The notes: a model not told the origin generated them from the sequence alone. A DNA stretch of 64,000 nt from Mycolicibacterium iranicum (GCF_001650495.1 NZ_LWCS01000015.1:62001-126000); one strand, 5' to 3'. Counted from the first letter of the stretch, positions 39,432 to 48,424 are shown. Translations and numbers: made by a program.

Positions 39432-39451
39432 TGAGGACCAGCGGCCCTACT
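39432..39451. promoter_or_regulatory. DosR-like box between the WS/DGAT gene and dosR
   Basis: tgaggaccagcggccctact: GGACCAGCGGCCC, matching the box at 27350. It lies 53-72 bp before the dosR start and about 60 bp before the acyltransferase start, so it could mediate autoregulation and induction of storage-lipid synthesis. Confidence 0.65.
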
Positions 39452-39503
39452 TGCCGCATCCGCTGTCGCTCAACATTGATCGATAGTGTGGAGAGGCTCT
39501 GCG

Positions 39504-40151
39504 ATGACCCGTGTGTTCCTGGTGGATGACCACGAAGTTGTCCGGCGCGGACTGATCGACCTGCTCAGTGCTGACCCACAGCTTGACGTGGTGGGGGAGG
39601 CGGGCTCGATCGCGGAGGCGATGACACGGATACCCGCCGTCAATCCTGATGTAGCGGTGCTCGACGTGCGCCTGCCTGATGGCAACGGAATCGAGCTGTG
39701 CCGCGATCTGCTTTCTCGCATGTCGAATCTGCGCTGCGTGATGCTGACCTCGTTCATCTCGGACGAGGCGATGCTCGACGCAATCTTGGCAGGAGCGAGC
39801 GGATACGTCATCAAGGACATCAAGGACATCAAGGGTATGGAGCTCGCCAAGGCGATCAAGGAGGTGGGGGCAGGCCGGTCCCTGCTCGACAATCGAGCTG
39901 CGACTGCGCTGATGTCGCGAGTGCGAGACGCCGCTGAACACGCTGATCCGCGGTCGGGTTTGACCGGTCAGGAAAGAGTGCTGTTGGACTTGCTCGGCGA
40001 GGGACTGACCAACAGGCAGATCGCCGGCCGGATGTTCCTCGCCGAGAAGACGGTCAAGAACTATGTGTCGCGTCTGCTCACCAAGCTCGGATTGGAGCGC
40101 CGTACCCAGGCGGCCGCATTCGTCTCGCGGCTTGATCGCCCACGACTGTGA
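39504..40151 (+). CDS. dosR: DosR (DevR) response regulator
   Basis: A 215-residue NarL/LuxR-type regulator, close to M. tuberculosis DosR throughout: [13 protein letters not shown], phospho-acceptor Asp54 in [22 protein letters not shown], conserved Lys104, and the DNA-binding [22 protein letters not shown]. It activates dormancy genes after phosphorylation by DosS/DosT. After Lys104 the sequence reads [11 protein letters not shown], whereas the M. tuberculosis protein as I remember it has one DIK; a 9-bp duplication is visible in the DNA. ATG 39504 with GAGAGG seven bases upstream is the start. Confidence 0.94.
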   Translation: MTRVFLVDDHEVVRRGLIDLLSADPQLDVVGEAGSIAEAMTRIPAVNPDVAVLDVRLPDGNGIELCRDLLSRMSNLRCVMLTSFISDEAMLDAILAGASGYVIKDIKDIKGMELAKAIKEVGAGRSLLDNRAATALMSRVRDAAEHADPRSGLTGQERVLLDLLGEGLTNRQIAGRMFLAEKTVKNYVSRLLTKLGLERRTQAAAFVSRLDRPRL

Positions 40152-40192
40152 TTCCAGCATGCACGTCTGGCTACCAATGTCGTCCGAACGTG

Positions 40193-40777
40193 TCAGGCAG
40201 TCCTCAGCATCGAGGCCATGGTGTCGATCTCGATCTGTTGGATCGTGGCGATCGACGTGGCCAGCGCCACGGCCGCACGAAACTCGCCATCTCCGATCTC
40301 TCTGTGCGCCAATGTGATAGACCTTCGATGATGTTCGATCATCTGGTTGAGATACACCGTGCCCGCGGTTCGTCCCTCAGCAATCTGTAGTGCGTCAACG
40401 TTGTTCACCCCCGGCTGCGAGCAGCCATCGCGGGGTGTGGAAACCGGGATCTCCCATTGTCTCAACCAGCTCAGCATGTGCTGGAGCTCCACTGTCTGCA
40501 TGCTCTGAATCTGCCGGGCCGACTGAACAACCCGCGTATCGACATCCTGCTTGGCCAGCAAGATCTCGCTCATCTGGATGGCCTGTTGGTGACATCTGAT
40601 CATTTCCAGAGTGAACACCTCGTCGGCGCTGTTGTGCGCGACAACCGATCTCGAAACCGCAACGGAGCCAGGAGTCGGGGCCGAACGGTCGATCGCTGGG
40701 CCGGTGCATGCCGCGACCAAGGTCGCAGCAGCGGTCAGAACGGCTATGCCGGCGGGTGTCGGGCCTGTCCAAGTCAC
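40193..40777 (-). CDS. DUF305 lipoprotein
   Basis: A 194-residue secreted lipoprotein: signal sequence with lipobox LVAAC (about residues 21-25), then a ferritin-like four-helix DUF305 domain with HNSADEVFTLEMIRCHQQAI and LNQMIEHHRRSITLAH, whose His and Met residues may bind copper. It would sit on the outer face of the membrane. GTG 40777 is preceded by GAGAGG. It converges with dosR. Confidence 0.85.
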   Translation of the reverse strand: MTWTGPTPAGIAVLTAAATLVAACTGPAIDRSAPTPGSVAVSRSVVAHNSADEVFTLEMIRCHQQAIQMSEILLAKQDVDTRVVQSARQIQSMQTVELQHMLSWLRQWEIPVSTPRDGCSQPGVNNVDALQIAEGRTAGTVYLNQMIEHHRRSITLAHREIGDGEFRAAVALATSIATIQQIEIDTMASMLRTA

Positions 40778-41364
40778 ATGGCAACCTCTCGTCGAACCAC
40801 GCACATTTCCAACGAGTCTCGATGCCCGGTGCCATGTCGAGCACAGGTGCACCGAACGCCGGCGGTGTCCTGACGGGCCGTCCCCCCGGGGGGTGTGCTG
40901 CCCTCCCACGGCCGACTCTACGAGTCAGTCGAAGTAGGGCCAGGGTCAAAGGTCACGTTTCGGTTCAAAACGGCAAAAGTAGGTGATCGCCGAGCGCACG
41001 GTCGAATTGGCGCAACCCGCCGAATCCCAGATAGCGTAATGGCTTGACGCTATCTATTTTCGCGTGCCTCTATTACTGTCAGAGAGTCACGCTCAAGCAG
41101 CCGGGTGGTGGCAGATTCGCTGGTCTGTATGACCGGGGGCCGAGCGCGAGAGGCGGCCATCAGTGCACCGTCGGATCCGGAGCCGGCGGATGCCCATCGT
41201 TCCCGCCTGGGAGCTGGCGAATGTCGAAAAATTTGATACTCATAGCCGTTGCAGTGCAATGCGATTGAAACGCCGGAGCTGGCAACGGAAAAATCGTTGC
41301 ACTGGGTGGTCGTTCACTGTCCGCACATGGACTGCCGGCTGCGCGAAACAGCGCCGATCATGAG
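40778..41364. other. 587-bp stretch without a convincing gene
   Basis: No ORF with a plausible protein was found. The stretch holds a G/C-run hairpin near 40885 (CCCCCC followed by GGGGGG) and a perfect 8-bp inverted repeat AGATAGCG/CGCTATCT at 41029-41055. It lies between the divergent DUF305 upstream side and the 3' end of the ArsR gene, at the border between the DosR island and the arsenic cluster. Confidence 0.5.
41029..41055. repeat. Perfect 8-bp inverted repeat
   Basis: AGATAGCG (41029-41036) and CGCTATCT (41048-41055) are separated by 11 bases. It may be an operator or a weak hairpin; no gene starts directly next to it. Confidence 0.45.
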
Positions 41365-41724
41365 TCACTCACAACAGCTGGGATCCAGTACGACGCACAA
41401 AGCCTTCAAGGCCTCGCGGCGCACACTGTGAAATACGTTCATCCCGCGGCGCTCCGACGAGACGATACCGGCGTTGCGAAGTTGGCCGAGATGGTGGCTG
41501 ACAGTTGATTCGCTGATTTCCAGCGCTGCCGCCAAAGCGCCGCTGGTTTTCTCCCCGTCGGCGCTCCCGAACAGCAGCGACACGAGTCTGATGCGGACAG
41601 GGTCGGCGATTGCCTTGAGCCGCATCGCGATCTGCAGCGCGACATCGTCATCGACTAGGCCTGCTGCGACAGGTTCGCAACAGACAGGCTGGGACATGTC
41701 GATGACCGGCAGGGTTTTCGGCAT
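41365..41724 (-). CDS. arsR: ArsR/SmtB-family metalloregulator
   Basis: A 119-residue winged-helix repressor. LKAIADPVRIRLVSLLF and the recognition helix ISESTVSHHLGQLRNAGIV are clear. Cys15-Cys16 at the N-terminus, Cys110, and Cys117-Cys118 at the C-terminus could form a thiol site for As(III), Cd or similar ions. It is divergent from the CadI-like gene; AT-rich inverted repeats in the shared promoter are probable operators. Confidence 0.88.
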   Translation of the reverse strand: MPKTLPVIDMSQPVCCEPVAAGLVDDDVALQIAMRLKAIADPVRIRLVSLLFGSADGEKTSGALAAALEISESTVSHHLGQLRNAGIVSSERRGMNVFHSVRREALKALCVVLDPSCCE

Positions 41725-41744
41725 GAACCCATCCTGTCACAGTC

Positions 41745-41758
41745 TTGACATATATCAA
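41745..41758. promoter_or_regulatory. Probable ArsR operator
   Basis: TTGACATATATCAA, an imperfect palindrome in the arsR-cadI divergent region, 20 bp before the arsR start. AT-rich palindromes of this form are usual ArsR/SmtB sites. A related sequence, TTTCGATATAAG, follows near 41789. Confidence 0.55.
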
Positions 41759-41827
41759 AAAGGTGGCATGCTCAGCGGCAGCGCGCTATTTCGATATAAG
41801 TCGTATTACTACCGTGGAGGTCAGATC

Positions 41828-42280
41828 ATGTCCCGCGTCCAGTTGGCTCTCAATGTCGACAACCTCGGCGAGGCGATCACGTTCTACTCGAAGCTGTTCA
41901 ACTCGGCGCCGGCCAAGGTCAAGCCGGGCTACGCCAACTTCGCCATAGCTGAACCGCCGCTCAAGTTGGTGTTGATCGAGAACCCCGGCCACGGCGGCAC
42001 GCTGAACCACCTCGGCGTCGAAGTCGCCTCCAGCGACGAGGTACACGCCGAGATCGCCCGACTCTCCGAAGAAGGGCTTTTCACCGATGAAGAGATCGGG
42101 GCCACCTGTTGTTTCGCTACCCAGGACAAAGTGTGGGTGACGGGCCCGGCAGGGGAGAAGTGGGAGGTTTACACCGTCCTCGCCGATTCCGAGACCTTCG
42201 GCACCAGCCCACAACATCTCGATATCGACGGCCCAGCCGACGCAGACGGCGTGTGCTGCGGAGCTCAGCTCACCCCCTAG
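41828..42280 (+). CDS. CadI/ArsI-family glyoxalase-fold protein
   Basis: A 150-residue vicinal-oxygen-chelate protein: RVQLALNVDNLGEAITFYSKLF, LNHLGVEV, a CC pair in IGATCCFATQDKVWV and CC near the C-terminus (GVCCGAQ). It closely resembles cadmium-induced CadI (Rv2641) and ArsI, an organoarsenical C-As lyase. The cysteine pair would bind As(III) or Cd. The start follows GGAGG with suitable spacing. It is the first gene after the ArsR operator region. Confidence 0.85.
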   Translation: MSRVQLALNVDNLGEAITFYSKLFNSAPAKVKPGYANFAIAEPPLKLVLIENPGHGGTLNHLGVEVASSDEVHAEIARLSEEGLFTDEEIGATCCFATQDKVWVTGPAGEKWEVYTVLADSETFGTSPQHLDIDGPADADGVCCGAQLTP

Positions 42281-42397
42281 CTGCTGAAAGATGTTGCGTC
42301 GGTGCTCATCGGGTTCGCAGTGCCGACTGCCGCTCACTGTGCCGTAAGCATCTGCCTGATCGACGCTCTGTTCACTTGCGACCTGATTCGATAACTG

Positions 42398-42410
42398 TCA
42401 ATATCGATGA
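42398..42410. promoter_or_regulatory. Possible ArsR operator before second arsR
   Basis: TCAATATCGATGA directly before the ATG at 42411 shares TCAATAT..GAT with the upstream operator and would block transcription or initiation when bound. Confidence 0.4.
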
Positions 42411-42785
42411 ATGTCTATATCACCCGGGCCTGCGGCCGGCGAGGAGTGCTGTCCCCCGGGGGCGCTCCTGCACGAGCCCCTCACCGCGACCGCCGCCGGC
42501 GAGATGGCGGCGCGGTTCAAGGCGCTGGCCGATCCGGTGCGCCTGCAGCTTTTCAGCGCGATCGCCAGCCATGCGGGCGGGGAGGCCTGTGTGGGCGATG
42601 TGTCGGTTGGGCTTGAGGTGTCCCAGCCCACCGTTTCGCATCACCTCAAGGTCCTTCGCGACGCCGGCCTGCTGACCTCCGAGCGCCGCGCCTCCTGGGT
42701 CTACTACGCCGTCGTACCCGAAGCTCTTGCCAGCCTCGCCGGCGTCCTCGGCGTCAGCGGGCAGACCGTGGGAGCGTCGGTATGA
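42411..42785 (+). CDS. arsR: ArsR-family regulator of the acr3 operon
   Basis: A 124-residue winged-helix repressor: FKALADPVRLQLFSAI and VSQPTVSHHLKVLRDAGLLTSERRASWVYY. Cys13-Cys14 and Cys60 could bind As(III), a different arrangement from the first ArsR. It overlaps acr3 by 4 bp, so it regulates its own operon. A short AT-rich repeat precedes the start. Confidence 0.88.
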   Translation: MSISPGPAAGEECCPPGALLHEPLTATAAGEMAARFKALADPVRLQLFSAIASHAGGEACVGDVSVGLEVSQPTVSHHLKVLRDAGLLTSERRASWVYYAVVPEALASLAGVLGVSGQTVGASV

Positions 42786-43891
42786 CCGAGACCTCCGCTG
42801 CCCCGACTCCAGCTGTCGTCGGCAAGCTGTCCACCCTCGACCGCTTTCTGCCCCTGTGGATCGGCCTGGCGATGGTTGCCGGACTGCTGCTGGGTCGGTG
42901 GATTCCGGGCCTGAACAGCGTTCTGGAAAGTGTTGCCATCGACGGCATCTCATTGCCGATCGCGCTGGGTCTGCTGATCATGATGTATCCGGTGCTGGCG
43001 AAGGTGCGCTATGACCGCCTTGACACCGTGACCGGCGACCGCAGACTGCTGCTGTCCTCGCTGATCCTGAACTGGGTGTTCGGTCCTGCGCTGATGTTCG
43101 CACTGGCCTGGCTGATGCTGCCCGACCTACCCGAGTACCGCACCGGACTGATCATCGTCGGGCTGGCGCGATGCATCGCCATGGTCATCATCTGGAACGA
43201 CCTCGCCTGCGGCGACCGCGAAGCCGCCGCCGTGCTCGTCGCGTTGAATTCGATCTTCCAGGTTTTGATGTTCGCGGTCCTCGGCTGGTTCTACCTTTCG
43301 GTGCTGCCGGGCTGGTTGGGCCTGGAACAGACCACCATCGACACCTCGCCGTGGCAGATTGCCAAATCGGTCCTCATCTTCCTTGGAATCCCGCTGCTGG
43401 CCGGCTACCTGTCGCGCCGTATCGGTGAGAAGACCAAGGGTAGACATTGGTACGAATCGAAGTTCCTGCCCGTCATCGGGCCCTGGGCGCTTTACGGCCT
43501 GCTGTTCACCATCGTCATCCTCTTTGCGCTTCAGGGAGAACAGATCACCAGCCGCCCGTTCGATGTCGTGCGAATTGCGCTTCCGCTGCTGGTCTACTTC
43601 GCCGTGATGTGGGGCGGAGGCTACCTGCTGGGCGCGGTGATCGGGTTGGGCTATGAACGCACCACCACTCTGGCTTTCACCGCCGCCGGGAACAACTTCG
43701 AGCTAGCCATCGCCGTCGCAATCGCCACCTACGGGGCAACCTCAGGGCAGGCGCTCGCGGGTGTGGTCGGCCCGCTCATCGAGGTGCCGGTCCTGGTCGC
43801 GCTGGTCTACGTCTCGCTGGCGCTGCGGCGCAGGTTCACCCGACATACCCCCCAACATCTCACCACCGCGTCGGAATCAACAAAGGAGTAG
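42782..43891 (+). CDS. arsB: Acr3 arsenite efflux transporter
   Basis: A 369-residue membrane transporter with about ten helices that exports As(III). The conserved Acr3 motif GLARCIAMVIIWNDLACGD contains the essential Cys; GNNFELAIAVAIA is also typical. It is the Acr3 type, not the ArsB ion-transporter type. It is coupled to the upstream arsR and followed at once by arsC. Confidence 0.92.
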   Translation: MTETSAAPTPAVVGKLSTLDRFLPLWIGLAMVAGLLLGRWIPGLNSVLESVAIDGISLPIALGLLIMMYPVLAKVRYDRLDTVTGDRRLLLSSLILNWVFGPALMFALAWLMLPDLPEYRTGLIIVGLARCIAMVIIWNDLACGDREAAAVLVALNSIFQVLMFAVLGWFYLSVLPGWLGLEQTTIDTSPWQIAKSVLIFLGIPLLAGYLSRRIGEKTKGRHWYESKFLPVIGPWALYGLLFTIVILFALQGEQITSRPFDVVRIALPLLVYFAVMWGGGYLLGAVIGLGYERTTTLAFTAAGNNFELAIAVAIATYGATSGQALAGVVGPLIEVPVLVALVYVSLALRRRFTRHTPQHLTTASESTKE

Positions 43892-43894
43892 ATG

Positions 43895-44572
43895 ATGACC
43901 GAGAGCCCCGCCGCCTTCAGGCGCCACGCCCGCCCTGACCTTTCCATTGATCAGCAGCACGCGTTGCTGACGGCCGCGACGCGTCTGCAACGCACGTTCG
44001 GCGACACCTTCGGTGTTGAGACCATTGAGCGTTTCCTGCATTCGTCCTACGACCAGTTCGCCGGTCGCGCTTCGGTTCCCAACTTCCTACCGCTGCTGGC
44101 AGAACGGTTTGCCCGTCAACGACTCAACGCGCTGGCACGCGTTGAGGGCAAGGTCGCCGACGGCAAGCCCACCGTGCTGTTCCTGTGCACCCACAATGCC
44201 GGCCGCTCGCAGATCGCGCTCGGCTACTTCACCCATCTTGCGGGCGACAACGCGGTCGCATGGTCGGGTGGCTCGGAGCCCGGTGATCAGGTCAACCCTT
44301 CGGCAGTCGCGGCCATGGCCGAGGTCGGCATCGACATCGCAGGCGAGTTCCCCAAACCGTGGACCGAGGAGATCGTCCAAGCCGCCGACGTCGTCGTCAC
44401 CATGGGTTGTGGCGACGCCTGCCCGATCTTCCCCGGCAAGCGTTACGAGAACTGGGAATTGCCCGATCCCGCTGGACAATCCGTCGAGTCCGTCCGGCCG
44501 ATCCGCGACGACATCGAGGAACGGGTCCGTCGCCTGCTCGATGAGCTCGGTGTCGCCGTCCGCCGGAGCTGA
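43895..44572 (+). CDS. arsC: Arsenate reductase with N-terminal three-helix domain
   Basis: A 225-residue protein. Residues 1-85 are a helical domain common in actinobacterial arsenate reductases; residues 90-225 are a low-molecular-weight phosphatase-like ArsC with Cys98 in CTHNAGRSQ and Cys172/Cys176 in GCGDACP. It reduces arsenate to arsenite for export by Acr3, probably with mycothiol or thioredoxin. ATG 43895 is six bases from AAAGGAG and is preferred to ATG 43892, only three bases away. Confidence 0.9.
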   Translation: MTESPAAFRRHARPDLSIDQQHALLTAATRLQRTFGDTFGVETIERFLHSSYDQFAGRASVPNFLPLLAERFARQRLNALARVEGKVADGKPTVLFLCTHNAGRSQIALGYFTHLAGDNAVAWSGGSEPGDQVNPSAVAAMAEVGIDIAGEFPKPWTEEIVQAADVVVTMGCGDACPIFPGKRYENWELPDPAGQSVESVRPIRDDIEERVRRLLDELGVAVRRS

Positions 44573-44580
44573 AACGTCGA

Positions 44581-45015
44581 ATGACCGAGAACCCGAAACC
44601 GTCGGTGCTGTTCGTCTGTGTCAAGAACGGCGGCAAGTCGCAGATGGCCGCAGGCCTGATGCGCAAGCTGGCCGGCGATAGCGTCGACATCTCTTCGGCG
44701 GGCACCAAACCCGGCAGCAGCGTCAACGCCCTCTCGGTGGAAACTCTCCGAGAAGTCGACATCGATATCTCGGGCGAAAAGCCCAAACCCCTCGACGCGC
44801 AACGTGTTCGAGACGTTGACTACGTCATCACGCTGGGTCGCGAGGCCCACGTGGAACCCGTCGACGGAACGATTTTCGAAACCTGGGAGACCGACGAACC
44901 ATCCGAGCGTGGAATCGAGGGTATCGAGCGCATGCGCCTCGTCCGCGACGACATCGCGAACAGGGTGGACGATCTATTCCGGCGTCTGGTCAGTGGTGGA
45001 CTGCGCACGTTCTAG
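44581..45015 (+). CDS. ArsC/LMW-phosphatase-like protein with altered active loop
   Basis: A 144-residue LMW-phosphatase fold protein. The P-loop is C13-VKNGGKS, with Lys in place of the usual Arg, and the downstream Cys pair of true arsenate reductases is replaced by GREAHVEP. It could be a phosphatase, a mycothiol-arsenate reductase of different type, or an inactive paralogue. It starts 8 bp after arsC, in the same operon. Confidence 0.78.
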   Translation: MTENPKPSVLFVCVKNGGKSQMAAGLMRKLAGDSVDISSAGTKPGSSVNALSVETLREVDIDISGEKPKPLDAQRVRDVDYVITLGREAHVEPVDGTIFETWETDEPSERGIEGIERMRLVRDDIANRVDDLFRRLVSGGLRTF

Positions 45016-45147
45016 CGACCGGCTATCGACGTTGGACCTGCCTCGACGCCGGTGAGGGGACGTCCGTGTGCGTGGTCGCGCGCCACGTAGCCGGCATGGT
45101 TGGTACAGCTGTCTGTCGGCGGTCGCCGTCCGACCGGGACGGCTCCG

Positions 45148-45318
45148 TCACCGCTGTCCAGATCGTCGAGCGGCAACGGCCAAAACGTCGCGGATCGTTT
45201 CGCTGCACATCTGACCCACATCGCGCAACCGCGCCTCGCGTCGCAAACCCGGATACCAATTTGTGCCGAACGCGGCCCACCGCGCGTGCTCCAATGGCAC
45301 TGCGGGGAGTGAGCACAT
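45148..45318 (-). CDS. Possible small protein, 56 residues
   Basis: A frame starting at ATG 45318 encodes MCSLPAVPLEHARWAAFGTN followed by a basic helical stretch ending in AARRSGQR. It lies divergently from the GGDEF gene with 18 bp between. No family is recognised and no clear ribosome site is present. It may be a chance ORF or a remnant. The rest of 45016-45336 contains nothing else recognisable. Confidence 0.25.
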   Translation of the reverse strand: MCSLPAVPLEHARWAAFGTNWYPGLRREARLRDVGQMCSETIRDVLAVAARRSGQR

Positions 45319-45336
45319 TTGAGGCGGAACAGGGGG

Positions 45337-46440
45337 ATGCTCGTGGGGGGCCGTCCTTCTTTGTTCGCCGCCTTGATGAGATCGTGGCGCGAGCCTGGCC
45401 GGTATGACTGGTTGGTACAGCTTGTCGAGGTCAACGGTTATGGGCGCCTCACCCGTTACGGAATCGCTCTGGCATGCCTGGCAATCGGTGCCTGGCCCAT
45501 TCTCTTGGCGCTGAGCCCAGAGCGGGTCCCTGACGACGCCACGCGAATCGTGACCGTCATCTGCGGCGTGGTCGCCATCGTGTTCGGGTGCTGGTGGCTG
45601 GTGGGTTGGCCAACAAGGCGGCAGTCGACATTCGTCGTCGTCGTCCTGAATGCCGGCATCGCCATTTGTTGCGTCGCGTACACGCTTGCGGGCCGGCCCG
45701 TTGCCGGCACCGTGGCTTTCGCCGTGACCGCCAGCTACGTGGCATGCGTCCAGACCCTGCCACAACTCGTTGCCCTGTTGACTCTTGCGTCCGCGATCAA
45801 CATCTTGGGGATGGTGACCGTCGGGATGGCCGGTCACCCGGCGAGTGGCCTGGCAGACGGTCTCCTCCGGCTGGCGTCGGTCACCGTCGTGCCGATGACG
45901 ATCCGGACGTTGGTCGACCTGCTCGGTGAAGCCGCGGTCGCGTCCGACATCGATCCGCTGACGGGGCTGGCGAACCGACGCGGTTTGACGCGAGCGGTTC
46001 GTCAATTGGTGAGCACCCTGCCTGCCGACAGTCCGGGCAAGGTCTGCGCGACCATGATCGACATCGACGACTTCAAAACGATCAACGACACCAAGGGTCA
46101 TGCGGCCGGCGATGAGGTGCTGGTGGATCTCGCCGAAACGTTGCGAGCAGTCAGTCCCGATGGATCCGTGATCGCCCGGATCGGGGGTGAGGAATTTGCG
46201 ATAGTCGCCGTCTGCGACACCGACGGCGCCGTGCGGGTCGCAGAAGGACTGCGAGGCGCGCTGCACGCCGAACCGGCTGACTTCACCGCCAGCTTCGGTG
46301 TCGCGACGATCACCCTGCTGCCGCGTGCCGCGGTCGACTCGATCCGGCTCACCGAACGCCTCCTCGTGGATGCTGATCGCGCGATGTATCTGGCGAAGCG
46401 CGCCGGGGGAGACCGGATCGAGATCGCCGATGTCCGGTAG
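45337..46440 (+). CDS. Membrane-bound GGDEF diguanylate cyclase
   Basis: A 367-residue protein with about five transmembrane helices (residues 40-190) and a C-terminal GGDEF domain. The active-site motif GGEEF (in RIGGEEFAIV) is intact, with DIDPLTGLANRRGL and IDIDDFKTINDTKGHAAGDEVL before it, so it probably makes c-di-GMP. No RxxD inhibitory site is evident. ATG 45337 is chosen; a TTG six codons upstream is in frame. Its stop abuts that of the convergent gene. Confidence 0.85.
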   Translation: MLVGGRPSLFAALMRSWREPGRYDWLVQLVEVNGYGRLTRYGIALACLAIGAWPILLALSPERVPDDATRIVTVICGVVAIVFGCWWLVGWPTRRQSTFVVVVLNAGIAICCVAYTLAGRPVAGTVAFAVTASYVACVQTLPQLVALLTLASAINILGMVTVGMAGHPASGLADGLLRLASVTVVPMTIRTLVDLLGEAAVASDIDPLTGLANRRGLTRAVRQLVSTLPADSPGKVCATMIDIDDFKTINDTKGHAAGDEVLVDLAETLRAVSPDGSVIARIGGEEFAIVAVCDTDGAVRVAEGLRGALHAEPADFTASFGVATITLLPRAAVDSIRLTERLLVDADRAMYLAKRAGGDRIEIADVR

Positions 46441-48360
46441 CTATCGCGGCGGATCGCCGCGCCAGCTGAAGCTGTTGACGTACTTGCCCATGTCCAGCGC
46501 GAGCTGAAGGTTGGCAGCAGAGGGCTTACCGGATCCAAAGTCCGGCCCGAACGGTCGATACGGGCCGACGGCGGCTGCGATCAGCGCCAGGTCGTTCTTG
46601 ACGGCGACCATCACGATGATGCGCATCCGAGTGGAACTGCTCATCGCACCCTGCGGCCAGACGTCGGCGGCCAACCCGTAACCCGACTGGTAGCCGACCA
46701 TGGTGTTCGGTATCTCGTAGGCGGTTTTGGTGTCCGGGTAGGTTTCGTCCAGCAGGGCGTTGGCGATCTCCTCGGCGCTGCGGCCCTCGGCCGGTCGGCT
46801 GAACAACTGCATGGTGCCGCCGTCGCCTGCCTGAAGCACCGCGGTCACACCGTCCGTCCGCGTGGATACCGCATAGGCTGCGCCCTCGGCCGGATAGGAC
46901 ACTGAGAACGCCCCGTCGGCCGCCGTGAACCGTGGGTTGATCTCGACGGCACGATTCATCGGTGGACTTCCGCACTCGGGCGGACAGACATACTTGGCCG
47001 CGGGCGTCGAGATCAGGCCGGACAGGCCGATCAGCGCACCGGCCACCACGACGATGGTGACGCCCAGCGCCAGCGCGACGGTGCGGAACGACGTCTTCGG
47101 TGCCTGGGTCGCCTCGAAAGTGCCGGACTGCGTCGAATAACCGGGTAGCAGTCCTACGGCGATTTCCGCGGCCGCCGGTTCGTCGGCAACATGGACAGGG
47201 CGATTTTCCCTTCGGAGTTGGCGCGACCGTCGCGAGCACGCCCCCATGGCAGCGCCGCACCTGGCGCAGAACGGCGCGTCGGGCACAACGTGATTGCATT
47301 CGACACACAGGATGGGCTCGTCGGTGCGGACCTCGTCGTGCGCCTCGTGCAGCAGGGCGAGATGAAGACCCACCCGAAGGGCGAACAACGCAAACCCGGT
47401 CAGGGTCAGATGCAGCGCCAGCTGGAGCCATTGGGAGAAGCGCACGACGTCTACCAGGCCCAGCCCGGCGTAGACGGCGATCACCACGACCCCGACCAGG
47501 ATGAGCGTTCCGCGAACGAAAGCGCGCCCCTGGTCGGCCTTGTTCGCCGGCCGTGTGAACCACAACGCCGTCCCGATGAGACCGCCCACGGCCGCAGCGG
47601 TCAGCGGCGTGGCGACGCCACGGATGCCGGCCTCGACGAGCAGCCCGTCCATCGGACGGACACGGTTGATCATCCCGGTGGTGAACTGGGGTGCCAGCCG
47701 GGTCAGGGTCGCTGCCGCGGTGAACGTCAGAGCGCCCAGAGCCCCGATGGCGTAGCCGTCCAACGCTTCCCGTCTACCACGCCAGGTGAGTCGGGCCACC
47801 AGCGCCGGGACCAGCATCAGCGTCATGCTGCCCAGTGGCACCCCGATGCCGTCGCGCAGAATGCGTCCGCCGGCGATACCTGCGCCGAGGGGAACGCCGT
47901 AGGAGCGGGCCACCGCAGCTCCTGTGAGCAGCACCCAGCCGACCCCGAGTATCAGTCCAATCGCCACCGTCAATACCAATGTGCTCCATGGAATGTCATG
48001 AGAGACACCGGATTCGCGCAAGTAGAGAGCAAACAGCAGAGGAAGGCCCAGCGACGCGACAGCGATGAGCGCCGCGGGCATACGGCACAAAGCGGCGACG
48101 GTCAACGCTGCCACGAGCAGCCCGAGCCCCATCAGGAACACACTGCGCGCGCGTGGCGTCAGGTGCGGGAAGAGTGAACTGGTCAGCGCCGGTGTCACCA
48201 GCCGCTGGCCGGGCGCCGCGCTGAAAGCGCTGGCGCGCAACCAATGTGGGCCGTCCCCGCTGCGATGCTCCGCAGGCACGCCGCACAGCCCGCAGAACTC
48301 GCCCGCGGGAACGTCAGTCTGGCAGACCGCGCATTCCATCATGCCGGTAGGAGCGCTCAT
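46441..48360 (-). CDS. Zinc-ribbon multi-pass membrane protein
   Basis: A 639-residue protein. A four-Cys zinc ribbon at residues 9-27 (CAVCQ, then CGLCG) precedes about eight membrane helices (75-355); a second four-Cys ribbon (CVECN, then CARCG) near 375-395; one more helix near 450; and an extracytoplasmic C-terminal domain from about 470. No family was recognised; the layout suggests a membrane regulator or chaperone. Its ATG is reached by a relay of four mini-ORFs from the sedolisin gene. It converges with the GGDEF gene. Confidence 0.78.
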   Translation of the reverse strand: MSAPTGMMECAVCQTDVPAGEFCGLCGVPAEHRSGDGPHWLRASAFSAAPGQRLVTPALTSSLFPHLTPRARSVFLMGLGLLVAALTVAALCRMPAALIAVASLGLPLLFALYLRESGVSHDIPWSTLVLTVAIGLILGVGWVLLTGAAVARSYGVPLGAGIAGGRILRDGIGVPLGSMTLMLVPALVARLTWRGRREALDGYAIGALGALTFTAAATLTRLAPQFTTGMINRVRPMDGLLVEAGIRGVATPLTAAAVGGLIGTALWFTRPANKADQGRAFVRGTLILVGVVVIAVYAGLGLVDVVRFSQWLQLALHLTLTGFALFALRVGLHLALLHEAHDEVRTDEPILCVECNHVVPDAPFCARCGAAMGACSRRSRQLRRENRPVHVADEPAAAEIAVGLLPGYSTQSGTFEATQAPKTSFRTVALALGVTIVVVAGALIGLSGLISTPAAKYVCPPECGSPPMNRAVEINPRFTAADGAFSVSYPAEGAAYAVSTRTDGVTAVLQAGDGGTMQLFSRPAEGRSAEEIANALLDETYPDTKTAYEIPNTMVGYQSGYGLAADVWPQGAMSSSTRMRIIVMVAVKNDLALIAAAVGPYRPFGPDFGSGKPSAANLQLALDMGKYVNSFSWRGDPPR

Positions 48361-48392
48361 CAGTTCCGTCTCTTCTTCGCGCGAGCGCTCAT
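48360..48392 (-). CDS. Relay mini-ORF 4 (MSARAKKRRN)
   Basis: Identical peptide. Its stop shares one base with the ATG of the 639-residue membrane protein, completing the chain from the protease gene to the membrane protein gene. Confidence 0.55.
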   Translation of the reverse strand: MSARAKKRRN

Positions 48393-48424
48393 CAGTTCCG
48401 TCTCTTCTTCGCGCGAGCGCTCAT
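48392..48424 (-). CDS. Relay mini-ORF 3 (MSARAKKRRN)
   Basis: Identical to the other three mini-ORFs and linked to both neighbours by TGATG overlaps. Confidence 0.55.
   Translation of the reverse strand: MSARAKKRRN

Noticed and set aside
40930..40955. DosR-like sequence tagggccagggtcaaagg upstream of the DUF305 gene
   Set aside because: The right half does not match and the distance to the start is over 150 bp.
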